A program made the translations under genes and the position numbers. Under the pieces are notes generated by a model. It was not told the DNA's origin. It was given only the letters and a program-made list of their open reading frames with translations, and made no database searches. A stretch of DNA of 27,458 nt from a virus: positions 1 through 27,458 of IMG/VR virus record IMGVR_UViG_3300042197_004934; one strand, 5' to 3'. Numbering within the stretch: position 1 is the stretch's first letter; the number at the start of each line of letters is the position of its first letter. This document shows, piece by piece, positions 1-7,393 of this stretch.

Positions 1-1827
1 ATGGGTATAGCCGGGGAAAATATAGATGCCAACTGGAAGATCAAATATAAATCTCTAAAAGAATTTTATAAAAGTGAATATGATTCAAAATATTTTACTT
101 TTAACAAATATGAATTAGAAATTGATCCGTTGGAAAGTTTTGAAGAAGTTGAAGCATATGACTTCAATAAACAAAAAAAAGAATTGATGAAGTGTGCTCT
201 ATCATTTTCTTATTTTTGTCACAAATATGTAAAAATAGCACATCCTAAACGAGGATTGTTGCCATTTGTCTTATACAACTACCAAAGAAGATGTGTGCAA
301 GAATATGAAAATCATCGATTTAACATATTATCAAAATTTAGGCAGGGAGGACTTACAACAGTCACGGTTTTGTGGTGTATGTGGCGTTGTATGTTCAAAT
401 TAGATGAAACAATAATGGTTTTGTCAAAATCAGATCGTGAGGCTATTGCGGCGGGCGAAATAGTTAAACGTGGACTCATAGAGTTGCCATCTTGGATGAG
501 ACCTGATATGGATAAAAATAACGATCATCAAAAATTATTCAATGAGACAGGTTGTAAATTATTTTTCTACACACCAGAAGCTGCTCGTGGTCGATCTATT
601 ACATATCTTGTTTTGGACGAAGCGGCGTTTATTCCTCAAATGGAAAAACACTGGAAGGCTATGTTTCCCACAATAAGCACTGGTGGACATTGCATTACAA
701 TATCTACCGTTAACGGTGTGGGAAATTGGTATTATGACATTTTTCAAGGTGCAAAGAAAAAAGAAAATGATTTTCATGTAATCGAATTAGATTATTGGGA
801 ACACCCTGAATACAACGACCCCAAATGGGTCAAGGCCACACGAGCACAACTCGGAGAAAAAGGATGGCTTCAAGAAGTTATGCGTGACTTTCTTGGTGCT
901 GGAGATTCTTATATCCCGACAGATGTTATTGTGGACTTGGATTTGGTTACCCAACAAATAGAACCAATAAGAATGCTATTCCCTCAGTGGAACAATTTAG
1001 AAGAGGCTCGTGAACAAAGAATTACCGATATGGATTCTTGGAACAGGGGGGCTTTTCATATTTGGCGTGAACCAATCGAAGGAAGAGATTACATAATGGG
1101 CATAGATTGCTCAGCCGGTTTGGGGGAAGATAATGATAACTCTGTGATACAGGTTATAGATGCTGTTACTTGCGAACAAGTTGCTGAATTTTATTCTAAT
1201 TTATGTCCGCCGTACAATTTTGCTCAAGTCGTTGCGATGGTGGGAAGACTTTATAATAACGCTCAAATTGTTGTTGAGGACAATGGCGGATATGGAACAA
1301 GTGTTTTAGAAAAACTACAACACGAATTTTTTTATGAAAATCTTTTTGAGTCTTCACAAGGAACCAATAAAAATCCAAAGCCGGGAATTAAAACAACGCA
1401 TAGTAATCGTCCTAAATTTTTAGAAATGATTCAAACACGGTTGGTCAATAAAAGTATGGCAATTAGATCAAAAAGACTCGTCAAAGAGTTAAAAGGATTT
1501 ATTTGGAACACATCTACAAAGCGTGCAGAGGCAACAAAGGGTTTTCACGATGATGCCATTATGGCTTTGTGTTTGGCGTTATATGCAAAAGAGTCAAAAA
1601 ATAGAGGGATTCCTATAGGTTCTGCTGAAAATGGTGAGTCTTACACAGAAACTTACAAAGCTGAAATTTATGAAGAGATAAAAAAAGAATTGTCCAAAGA
1701 TAGCCCAGACGATTGGATGGAGTCTGGGGATGATTATCTGATGGGTAAAATAAATGATTCTGATGCTTCCTTATATTATAAGTCTAAAAGACCACAAGAT
1801 GATTTACTTAAAGAATTTGGATGGTAA
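1..1827 (+). CDS. Terminase large subunit (T4 gp17-like)
   Basis: DNA-packaging motor that translocates genome into the prohead and cuts concatemers. The 608 residues match T4 gp17 in length (610). ATPase domain: Q-motif-like YQRR (94-97), Walker A region KFRQGGLTT (112-120), Walker B YLVLDEAAF (202-210) with D206 and catalytic E207, coupling motif ISTVNG (234-239). Nuclease domain: D369 in GIDCS, E426 in VVEDN, and HDD at 516-518, matching the acidic triad of the gp17 RNase H fold. The Walker A lysine is not in its usual place (L118); K112 at the loop start may replace it, as in other terminases with a shifted lysine. The ATG is the first base of the window, so upstream sequence and RBS cannot be seen and a longer N-terminus is possible. 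The stop overlaps the next reading frame. Confidence 0.96.
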   Translation: MGIAGENIDANWKIKYKSLKEFYKSEYDSKYFTFNKYELEIDPLESFEEVEAYDFNKQKKELMKCALSFSYFCHKYVKIAHPKRGLLPFVLYNYQRRCVQEYENHRFNILSKFRQGGLTTVTVLWCMWRCMFKLDETIMVLSKSDREAIAAGEIVKRGLIELPSWMRPDMDKNNDHQKLFNETGCKLFFYTPEAARGRSITYLVLDEAAFIPQMEKHWKAMFPTISTGGHCITISTVNGVGNWYYDIFQGAKKKENDFHVIELDYWEHPEYNDPKWVKATRAQLGEKGWLQEVMRDFLGAGDSYIPTDVIVDLDLVTQQIEPIRMLFPQWNNLEEAREQRITDMDSWNRGAFHIWREPIEGRDYIMGIDCSAGLGEDNDNSVIQVIDAVTCEQVAEFYSNLCPPYNFAQVVAMVGRLYNNAQIVVEDNGGYGTSVLEKLQHEFFYENLFESSQGTNKNPKPGIKTTHSNRPKFLEMIQTRLVNKSMAIRSKRLVKELKGFIWNTSTKRAEATKGFHDDAIMALCLALYAKESKNRGIPIGSAENGESYTETYKAEIYEEIKKELSKDSPDDWMESGDDYLMGKINDSDASLYYKSKRPQDDLLKEFGW

Positions 1828-2168
1828 CAATGATTAAAAAAGATATCGAAAAAACTAACAATCTTTTAAACCAAATTTTACAATTATTACCAAAAGATAA
1901 AAAAGATTTTAATGAAACTAGACTTCATGTAAAAAATGCTATTAAAAGTCTTGATAAGGTAAATCAAAAAATTTTTAAAAAAAACAATCAATCTGAATCT
2001 TGGTGGGCGAATGTTTGTGATGGGGTTTCTAAAAATCAATTCTTCGATAACAGCAAGTCCGATGTTGGCAAATTAAAGATAATAGATTCGATGATACAGG
2101 ACCAAAACAAAATTTTAAACAATCCCAAAAAACAAAATGATACAAAAAAAGAATTGCTCAATGATTAA
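1821..2168 (+). CDS. Small helical hypothetical protein
   Basis: I do not recognise this 115-residue protein. It is rich in Lys, Asn, Asp and Leu and looks mostly helical: an N-terminal amphipathic stretch (NNLLNQILQLLPKDKK) and a lysine-rich tail, with no cysteine motif, signal peptide or membrane segment. Two starts are possible: ATG at 1821, overlapping the terminase stop, or ATG at 1830, three residues in. The second lies just after the terminase TAA with GGATGG upstream. Tight coupling to terL implies co-transcription. The position after gp17 gives no functional clue. Confidence 0.7.
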   Translation: MVTMIKKDIEKTNNLLNQILQLLPKDKKDFNETRLHVKNAIKSLDKVNQKIFKKNNQSESWWANVCDGVSKNQFFDNSKSDVGKLKIIDSMIQDQNKILNNPKKQNDTKKELLND

Positions 2169-2202
2169 TATATAAAATCATATTAATTTTTGGAGTTAAA
2201 TT

Positions 2203-3033
2203 ATGGCATTAACATTTTCCGAGTACAAGCAAATAAGGGATAAAAATAACTTTGATTATAAATTTAATAAACTTTGCGAAAACATAGTTTTAAGTAATTT
2301 GAGTTTTGAACAATATTGGGAAAATTATGCCGTCCCGACACTTTTAGAATCCACTTTTGTTTCGAACGAAGAACAATTGTTGAATGAATTTTTTGGCTTG
2401 TTCGGAGGAAAAAAACAAGCACCCTCACAACCTGCTCCAAATTTTGATTTTTTAAATCCACCGCCACCACCGCCACAAAAACCCTACGGTTCGGGTGTGT
2501 CATCAGTAAATGCTCCAGGCACAGGCGTGTCTTCCACAAACGATCCTGATTTAATTCAAAATTACCAAGCAATGCAAAAAGATGCACAAGAAAGAAAAAA
2601 AGCAGAGCGTTTGGGTCAATTTCAAAAAAACATAGATTCTCAAATAGAAACTGTGAAGCAGCGTTTTTCTACCGCTATGAAAGATTTTTTGAAAGCCATG
2701 ACAAATGATGCAAAGCAAAGTAATGATCCTCACATGTGGAAAATAGCACAAAATTTTTATAAAAAAATACTTTCTGTGGCACAACCAGTTGTTGATGAGT
2801 TTAAAATGCAAGCTAGATATGGCAAGGCTTCATACGCTGACAACTTCAACAGACTAACAAGTCGTCATCAACAAAAAACACAAGATTTTTACGGCAATCT
2901 AGGCAAATCTGTTGCTGGCAACGCTCCTCCTTCTAATGTAGGCGGAAGCCAGTCCCCATCACCTGCTTCAAGTATTATTATGCCTGGACAGCAGCCTCAA
3001 AGACAACCTCAAAAAATTTGGACTCCCGGTTAA
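2203..3033 (+). CDS. Possible internal head protein with proline-rich linker
   Basis: A 276-residue protein of unknown function. ATG is preceded by GGAG at 2192-2195. The N-terminus MALTFSEYKQIRDKNN resembles, more weakly than others in this window, the F-x-x-W/Y start of candidate capsid-targeted proteins; an LCE tripeptide at 24-26 would fit the T4 gp21 (L/I)-x-E cleavage rule. A low-complexity region (about 75-115) has a run of six prolines and two GVSS(V/T)N repeats. It is followed by a basic, helical, glutamine-rich segment (115-230) and a disordered Pro/Gln/Ser tail. It lies between terminase and portal, where T4 encodes tail sheath and tube, but resembles neither. Function is inferred only from the N-terminus. 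Confidence 0.75.
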   Translation: MALTFSEYKQIRDKNNFDYKFNKLCENIVLSNLSFEQYWENYAVPTLLESTFVSNEEQLLNEFFGLFGGKKQAPSQPAPNFDFLNPPPPPPQKPYGSGVSSVNAPGTGVSSTNDPDLIQNYQAMQKDAQERKKAERLGQFQKNIDSQIETVKQRFSTAMKDFLKAMTNDAKQSNDPHMWKIAQNFYKKILSVAQPVVDEFKMQARYGKASYADNFNRLTSRHQQKTQDFYGNLGKSVAGNAPPSNVGGSQSPSPASSIIMPGQQPQRQPQKIWTPG

Positions 3034-3071
3034 AGAAGTTAAATTTAGCATTTTGATTCATTAATATTTTC

Positions 3072-3593
3072 ATGTTAAATGGAAAATATGAATACTCATC
3101 GGTCCACATAGAGGCTCCCTGCAATCTATCAAAAAAGATTATCGACTGGGGAATTAAAAATATTCAGGATAACGATCTTTATTATTCTAAAAAAAAAGAA
3201 GTTAATTTTGGAAGAGAAGATGAAATTCATGTGACAATTTTATATGGAATCCACTCTGATTGTCACAAAAAAACAACAAATATAATAAAAGATTATGGAC
3301 AGGTTAATTGTTGTTTAGGAGAAATTAAAATATTTAAAGATCCAGAGGATTATGATGTAATTGTGATAGATGTTTTGAGTGAAGATTTGTTTAAATTAAA
3401 TGAATTGGTTATTAAAAACATTAAACACACAAACAAATACAAAACATACAAACCTCATCTGACAATAGCCTATGTAAAAAAAAATAAAAATTGGGACAAA
3501 CTAAACAAAGATTTTTTTAAAGATATTAAATTTACTTCTAACCACGCAGTTTTTTCATCCAAAAATGGATTGAAATATGGATTTTTCCTCTAG
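3072..3593 (+). CDS. 2H phosphoesterase (2'-5' RNA ligase / cyclic phosphodiesterase-like)
   Basis: The 173-residue protein has the two H-x-T motifs that define the 2H phosphoesterase superfamily: HVTILYG with H53 and HLTIAYV with H129, spaced as in the usual two-lobed fold. Family members hydrolyse 2',3'-cyclic phosphates or 2'-5' linked oligonucleotides, or open cyclic nucleotides. Phage members include T4 57B (Acb1), which degrades the cyclic oligonucleotide signals of CBASS immunity, so a counter-defence role is a reasonable hypothesis; RNA end processing is the alternative. No Shine-Dalgarno is evident before the ATG. The 3' end overlaps the convergent minus-strand gene by 39 bases. Confidence 0.85.
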   Translation: MLNGKYEYSSVHIEAPCNLSKKIIDWGIKNIQDNDLYYSKKKEVNFGREDEIHVTILYGIHSDCHKKTTNIIKDYGQVNCCLGEIKIFKDPEDYDVIVIDVLSEDLFKLNELVIKNIKHTNKYKTYKPHLTIAYVKKNKNWDKLNKDFFKDIKFTSNHAVFSSKNGLKYGFFL

Positions 3594-3989
3594 AGTTGGA
3601 TTCCATAAAGAAGATGGAGATCTTTTTTTGTATTGTTTCAACCCCTGCATCCTATAAGACCAGTAATCTTCGGCCTGTTTTTTGCTATAATTGTATTTAT
3701 TTTTTAGTTCTTCTTCACAATCTTTAAAATCACATGACCAAAATATAATTTTATAATATTTACATAGGTGTTTCATGGTGAAATCTTTATTGTGGAAAAC
3801 AACATCGACCCAAACACTCACAGAACTGTTGCGTCTGTGAATTTGAGATGTGAGTAACAAGGTGTCTGTTGGGTGTTTATAACTATTACCAGTTTCAAAA
3901 ACTTGAATATAAGAATTTTTTTCTAATAATTTTGATAATTTTTCCCAACCAGAACCTAAGTGCGTCATTATAAACAATGTGTTGTGCAT
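3555..3989 (-). CDS. Short sulfotransferase-like P-loop protein (tentative)
   Basis: A 144-residue minus-strand protein. Its N-terminus has a strand then THLGSGWEKLSKLLEKN (9-25), resembling the 5'-phosphosulfate loop of PAPS-dependent sulfotransferases. The later layout also recalls that fold: VDVVFHNKD, then YYKIIFWSCDF, then a helix with A-E-D-Y-W-x-Y-R near the C-terminus. It is much shorter than usual sulfotransferases (250 or more), so it may be a minimal or degraded member. A second, clearer sulfotransferase is at 21618-22355. It is convergent with the 2H phosphoesterase gene and divergent from the portal gene. The assignment is from pattern only; an unrelated nucleotide-binding protein is possible. 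Confidence 0.55.
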   Translation of the reverse strand: MHNTLFIMTHLGSGWEKLSKLLEKNSYIQVFETGNSYKHPTDTLLLTSQIHRRNSSVSVWVDVVFHNKDFTMKHLCKYYKIIFWSCDFKDCEEELKNKYNYSKKQAEDYWSYRMQGLKQYKKRSPSSLWNPTLEEKSIFQSIFG

Positions 3990-4070
3990 ACTCTAATACA
4001 ATAATAGAAATTTAAATTTAAATTAATAACTACTTGAGTCAATTATTTTTGACAGGAACGGAGAAATCTA

Positions 4071-6653
4071 ATGTGGTGGGATTTTTTTAAAGTATTTACA
4101 TATGCCTTTACTGAAGATCCTTTGTCAGAAAAGAACAAAAATGTTCTCACAGGTGCTGGCGTTTCGCAACTTGATGCAATACCTGATTTAAGATCAGGAA
4201 ATGAGGGATCAATAGGTGGCGGCACATCAATTAGACTAAGAGATACAAATGATTTTGTTGATCTTTCCACCGTAACAAATAGGATTCATCGATATAAAGA
4301 GTATGAAAGACTCAGAAATATGCCAGAAATTGAAATGGCAATGACAGTTTTTGCTGACGAAACCTGTCTTTCTGGCGACACAAGGGTTTCTACACCACAA
4401 GGCATGAGAACACTAAAAGATTTAGCGGAGAACGAGAAAGAAAGATTTCTTGTTTATTGTTATGACTTTGATAAACAAGACTACACCTTGGGTTGGGCAC
4501 ATAGTGCCAGAAAAACCAAAACAGCTAAAACTATAAAAATTATATTTGATAATGGAGATCATGTGGTATGCACACCAGACCACATGATCTTAAACGCTAA
4601 TGCCGAATGGGTTTTGGCCGGAAGTTTAAAAACGGGCGATGAGTTGATGCCCTTTTATAGAATTGAAGCAAATCCAGATTTGTCAAATAGCAAGGTAAAT
4701 CAATTCCCAAGAATTTATTCAACTGTTCATGGATGGATACACGAAAGACAATTTATTGATCAATGGAGAACCGGCAAGATACCAGAAGAGTTACAAACAC
4801 TAAACAGATATTGCCGGATGATAGCAGATGGTTTAAACATTCGACAGATTAAAAAAATTACACACAATCAATTCAAAACTGTTCGTGATAGGTTGGCGAA
4901 ACATGGTTTTTCAAACAAAGAACTAAAATGGCTTGGCACAAAATCAAAAACAAGACGAGTGGTTTCAGTATTTGATTATAAAGAAATGGACGTATACGAC
5001 CTATCTGTAGATGATCACAAAAATTTCGCTACGGAGTGGGGTATAGTTCACAACTGTCAGAGAGACGATTCTGGTAGGGCGTTTCAAATACACACAAAAA
5101 ACAGTGATGCAAAAGAAGAACTTGAATTTTTATTCTTTCACAAAAAGATGTTAAATTTTGACCAGAAAAGAATTTGGAATTTAGCAAAATTACTTTTTAT
5201 TTATGGTGATTTTTTCTATGAAGTTATCATAAATCCAGAAAACCCATCAGAGGGAATTTACAATCTTATACCGCTTCCTGCTGATTCAATGTATAGATTA
5301 GAAACCACCAAAGGCAAACTGTTGGAATTTCAACAGTCAAAAGAAGGACCAGATTATCAAAGTTTGGCAAACGTTGACATAACTCAGGCCACGGATGCCG
5401 ACTTGCAACAATCTACAGCCATTCGATTTGCTCCTGAGCAAATCGTACACATTCGAATTGGAGATGATAGAAAAACTTTTTATCCTTACGGCGTTTCTTT
5501 GATGGAAGCAGCAAGAGGTCCAGCACATCAATTACGATTAATGGAAGACGCTATGGTTGTTTATAGATTATCAAGATCTCCAGAGCGAAGAGTTTTTTAT
5601 ATAGACGTTCAACAATTGCCACCATACAAGGCCGAAGCTTTCATAGAGAGAATGAAAGATCAATTCAAGAAAAAGAAAGTCCCTAGCACAGGTCGAGCAC
5701 CCGGAGCCTCGTCTGTTGAGGAAAGATGGCAAACCCCTGCTGTTGATGAAGATTTTTGGATTCCAATTCGTCCTAATGCAAACACCAGGGTGGAAACGCT
5801 TCCTGGAGCAAGTAATTTAGGGGAAATAGACGATGCTCTTTATTTCAGAAACAAATTATTTACAGCACTAAATTTTCCAAGAAATTATTTTAACAACGAA
5901 GATGTTAACAGCACCAGAATAGCCTTATCTGCTCAAGATGTAAAGTTTGCCAGGATGATTGAAAGATTACAAAGTCATATCGAAGATGCTTTATGGGAAG
6001 TCTGCAATCGTCATCTTAGATTACAAGGGTATCCTGAGGAGTCTTATGATGATCTTGCTGTTAAGATGACTCCGCCCTCGGATTGGCGTGAACTCACAAG
6101 GGCGGAAGTGGTTACAAATCGTTTAAATAATGCTTCAAACTTAAAGAGTGCTATGTTACTTAGTGATTATGACATACTAACAAAGTGGCTCAAATATAGT
6201 GATGAAGAAGCCAAACAAATGATAGCAAGATTGAAAATTCAAAAACTTGATGATCTTAAATTGCAAATTGTTGCACAAAATCCTACACTATTGGGAGTTG
6301 GATTGCCAAATCCAAACGAACCAGAAATAGGAACAGATCCAGGTGGACCAAACCCAATGTTGGCACCAGATGCTGGTCAACAAATGCCACCAGATGCTGG
6401 TCAACAAATGCCACCAGATGCTGGTCAACAAATGCCACCAGATGCTGGTCAACAAATGCCACCAGATGCTGGTCAACAACCCGTTCCAGGAATGAAAAAA
6501 TTCATGGATACAGATAAGCAAGTTCCAAAGTCTGGTAGTGGAATGCCAATACCAGATGCTTCTGAAGAGGATATTAAAAAATATAACTTAGACATTAAAG
6601 ATTTTGAAAAAGAGATGGATGAAGAAGAAGTTGACATGAGTGAAAACCTATGA
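4071..6653 (+). CDS. Portal protein (T4 gp20-like) precursor containing an intein
   Basis: Forms the portal ring at the head vertex through which DNA enters and the tail joins. The 860-residue precursor holds an intein at residues 99-328; the spliced product is about 630 residues (T4 gp20: 524). Portal hallmarks in the exteins: RIHRYKEYERLRNMPEIEM before the intein, then RVFYIDVQQLPPYKAE, EDFWIPIRP, VETLPGASNLGEIDDALYF and KLFTALNFPRNYF. The C-terminus adds five PDAGQQ repeats (from 6366) and an acidic tail ending DEEEVDMSENL. GGAG at 4060-4063 precedes the ATG. The stop overlaps the next gene by ATGA, implying translational coupling. Confidence 0.96.
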   Translation: MWWDFFKVFTYAFTEDPLSEKNKNVLTGAGVSQLDAIPDLRSGNEGSIGGGTSIRLRDTNDFVDLSTVTNRIHRYKEYERLRNMPEIEMAMTVFADETCLSGDTRVSTPQGMRTLKDLAENEKERFLVYCYDFDKQDYTLGWAHSARKTKTAKTIKIIFDNGDHVVCTPDHMILNANAEWVLAGSLKTGDELMPFYRIEANPDLSNSKVNQFPRIYSTVHGWIHERQFIDQWRTGKIPEELQTLNRYCRMIADGLNIRQIKKITHNQFKTVRDRLAKHGFSNKELKWLGTKSKTRRVVSVFDYKEMDVYDLSVDDHKNFATEWGIVHNCQRDDSGRAFQIHTKNSDAKEELEFLFFHKKMLNFDQKRIWNLAKLLFIYGDFFYEVIINPENPSEGIYNLIPLPADSMYRLETTKGKLLEFQQSKEGPDYQSLANVDITQATDADLQQSTAIRFAPEQIVHIRIGDDRKTFYPYGVSLMEAARGPAHQLRLMEDAMVVYRLSRSPERRVFYIDVQQLPPYKAEAFIERMKDQFKKKKVPSTGRAPGASSVEERWQTPAVDEDFWIPIRPNANTRVETLPGASNLGEIDDALYFRNKLFTALNFPRNYFNNEDVNSTRIALSAQDVKFARMIERLQSHIEDALWEVCNRHLRLQGYPEESYDDLAVKMTPPSDWRELTRAEVVTNRLNNASNLKSAMLLSDYDILTKWLKYSDEEAKQMIARLKIQKLDDLKLQIVAQNPTLLGVGLPNPNEPEIGTDPGGPNPMLAPDAGQQMPPDAGQQMPPDAGQQMPPDAGQQMPPDAGQQPVPGMKKFMDTDKQVPKSGSGMPIPDASEEDIKKYNLDIKDFEKEMDEEEVDMSENL
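4365..5054 (+). mobile_element. Intein in the portal protein, endonuclease motifs absent
   Basis: A 230-residue in-frame insertion with class 1 splicing signatures. It starts with C1 (CLSGDTRVSTPQG), has a block B with T-x-x-H (CTPDHM, T168/H171 of the precursor), a block F (VYDLSVDDHKNFA) and ends VHN followed by Cys329 as the +1 nucleophile. The middle (about 190-305) has no LAGLIDADG or HNH motif. It does hold a helix-turn-helix-like stretch (ADGLNIRQIKKITHNQFKTV), which may be the remnant DNA-binding part of a lost endonuclease. All splicing residues are present, so splicing should be active. It sits at ADET/CQRDD in the portal. Confidence 0.93.
6366..6479 (+). repeat. 24-bp tandem repeat in portal C-terminus
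   Basis: Four identical 24-base units beginning ccagatgctggtcaacaaat (6366, 6390, 6414, 6438) and a fifth partial unit (6462-6479) encode PPDAGQQM repeated. Identity at the DNA level, including third codon positions, points to recent expansion by slippage or unequal recombination. The segment is a flexible Pro/Gln linker near the portal C-terminus. Confidence 0.95.
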
Positions 6654-6883
6654 AATCAATCATTGCAGAAGCTCCAAAAAGAGCATTAAAAAATCGTGAA
6701 GAAATATCTAAAGCAACCAAATGCAGTTGTTATAGTTGTTTTTCTACGTTTGACCCCAATGAAATTAAAAACTGGACAGATCAGAGCAAGACTGCCATTT
6801 GCCCAAATTGTTCGGCAGACACTGTGTTGCCCGAAGAGTTGAATATGGACACTTTGAAGCAGATTAAAAATTACTGGTTCTAA
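6650..6883 (+). CDS. Small zinc-ribbon protein
   Basis: A 77-residue protein with two Cys pairs, CSCYSC at about 25-30 and CPNC at about 51-54, the spacing of a zinc ribbon, followed by SADTVLPEEL. Similar small zinc ribbons with the pattern F-x-P-x-E-I-x-x-W are common as uncharacterised phage and bacterial proteins. The ATG overlaps the portal stop (ATGA), so it is probably translated by coupling. Its 3' end overlaps the convergent minus-strand gene by 4 bases. Function unknown; nucleic-acid or protein binding is likely from the fold alone. Confidence 0.82.
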   Translation: MKSIIAEAPKRALKNREEISKATKCSCYSCFSTFDPNEIKNWTDQSKTAICPNCSADTVLPEELNMDTLKQIKNYWF

Positions 6884-7227
6884 GCGTCTCCACCAAAACC
6901 ACTATCTGCTTCTGAGGGTTTAACTTCTTCTTTTTCTTCTGGGTGTTCTGGTTTTTTACCCAGTCTCAAGAAGTGGTTTTTATCAATTTTTCTAAGCATC
7001 ACAACAATTTCGTTATCTCCACGTTGTGCAAGTGTGTGAAAAAAATCCAAAGTTTCTTCGGGATATTTTTTCATAGCAATGTTAAATAAATCTTTTTTTA
7101 CTTTGTCATGATCGTCTGCATAGTCTACGTCTTGATCATTAAATTTGTACTTATCCACAAAATTTTCTTCGTCATTCATGTTTTCTTTTAATCGCTTATT
7201 ATTAAGCCAATCTGTGAAGTTGTACAT
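6880..7227 (-). CDS. Candidate capsid-targeted internal protein (F-x-x-W family)
   Basis: A 115-residue acidic protein of unknown function. I start it at ATG 7227 because AAAGAGGA lies 5-8 bases upstream; an upstream TTG at 7242 would put the Shine-Dalgarno inside the gene. The N-terminus MYNFTDWLNNKRLKEN fits the shared motif of this window: F4, W7, L8, then LKE at 13-15 as a possible gp21-type cleavage site. The rest is helical and charged (FNIAMKKYPEETLDFFHTLA) and ends in a Gly/Asp/Pro tail. A TATAAATA octamer at 7293-7300 on this strand is a likely late promoter, giving a leader of about 60 bases. Confidence 0.8.
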   Translation of the reverse strand: MYNFTDWLNNKRLKENMNDEENFVDKYKFNDQDVDYADDHDKVKKDLFNIAMKKYPEETLDFFHTLAQRGDNEIVVMLRKIDKNHFLRLGKKPEHPEEKEEVKPSEADSGFGGDA

Positions 7228-7292
7228 TTTTTCCTCTTTCAAATTATAAAATTTGCACGTTTCTGCATAACTAGAGTGTAGTAGACAGCATG

Positions 7293-7300
7293 TATTTATA
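7293..7300 (-). promoter_or_regulatory. T4-type late promoter octamer, minus strand
   Basis: The minus strand reads TATAAATAC here, the T4 late -10 consensus, 66 bases before the ATG at 7227. It forms a divergent pair with AATAAATA at 7329-7336 on the other strand. AT-rich DNA makes chance matches possible. Confidence 0.55.
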
Positions 7301-7328
7301 ATGCTCGTTTTAGAATCGAGAGATTAAA

Positions 7329-7336
7329 AATAAATA
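7329..7336 (+). promoter_or_regulatory. Late promoter-like octamer for the head-assembly operon
   Basis: AATAAATA followed by TAAGC, 57 bases before the ATG at 7394. It differs from TATAAATA only at the first base, a position that is relaxed in several T4 relatives. It would drive the 606-residue protein, protease, scaffold and capsid genes. Confidence 0.45.
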
Positions 7337-7393
7337 TAAGCAAAAAACATAGTGTTTTTGGTGCCAAAACAAAACTAGTCGAGGAGTTAAAAC

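Noticed and set aside
4008-4024. AAATTTAAATTTAAATT between the divergent genes at 3989 and 4071
   Set aside because: Palindromic, but simple AT-rich sequence; no nearby promoter octamer or further repeat supports an operator or origin.
6288-6521. Minus-strand ORF with LLTSIWWH repeats
   Set aside because: It is the antisense of the portal 24-bp repeat; the repetition has no independent meaning and there is no RBS.
6650-6673. MKSIIAEA start of the zinc-ribbon protein as a capsid-targeting tag
   Set aside because: IAE-A matches the T4 cleavage rule, but there is no F-x-x-W and cleavage would leave a small soluble zinc ribbon; evidence too thin.
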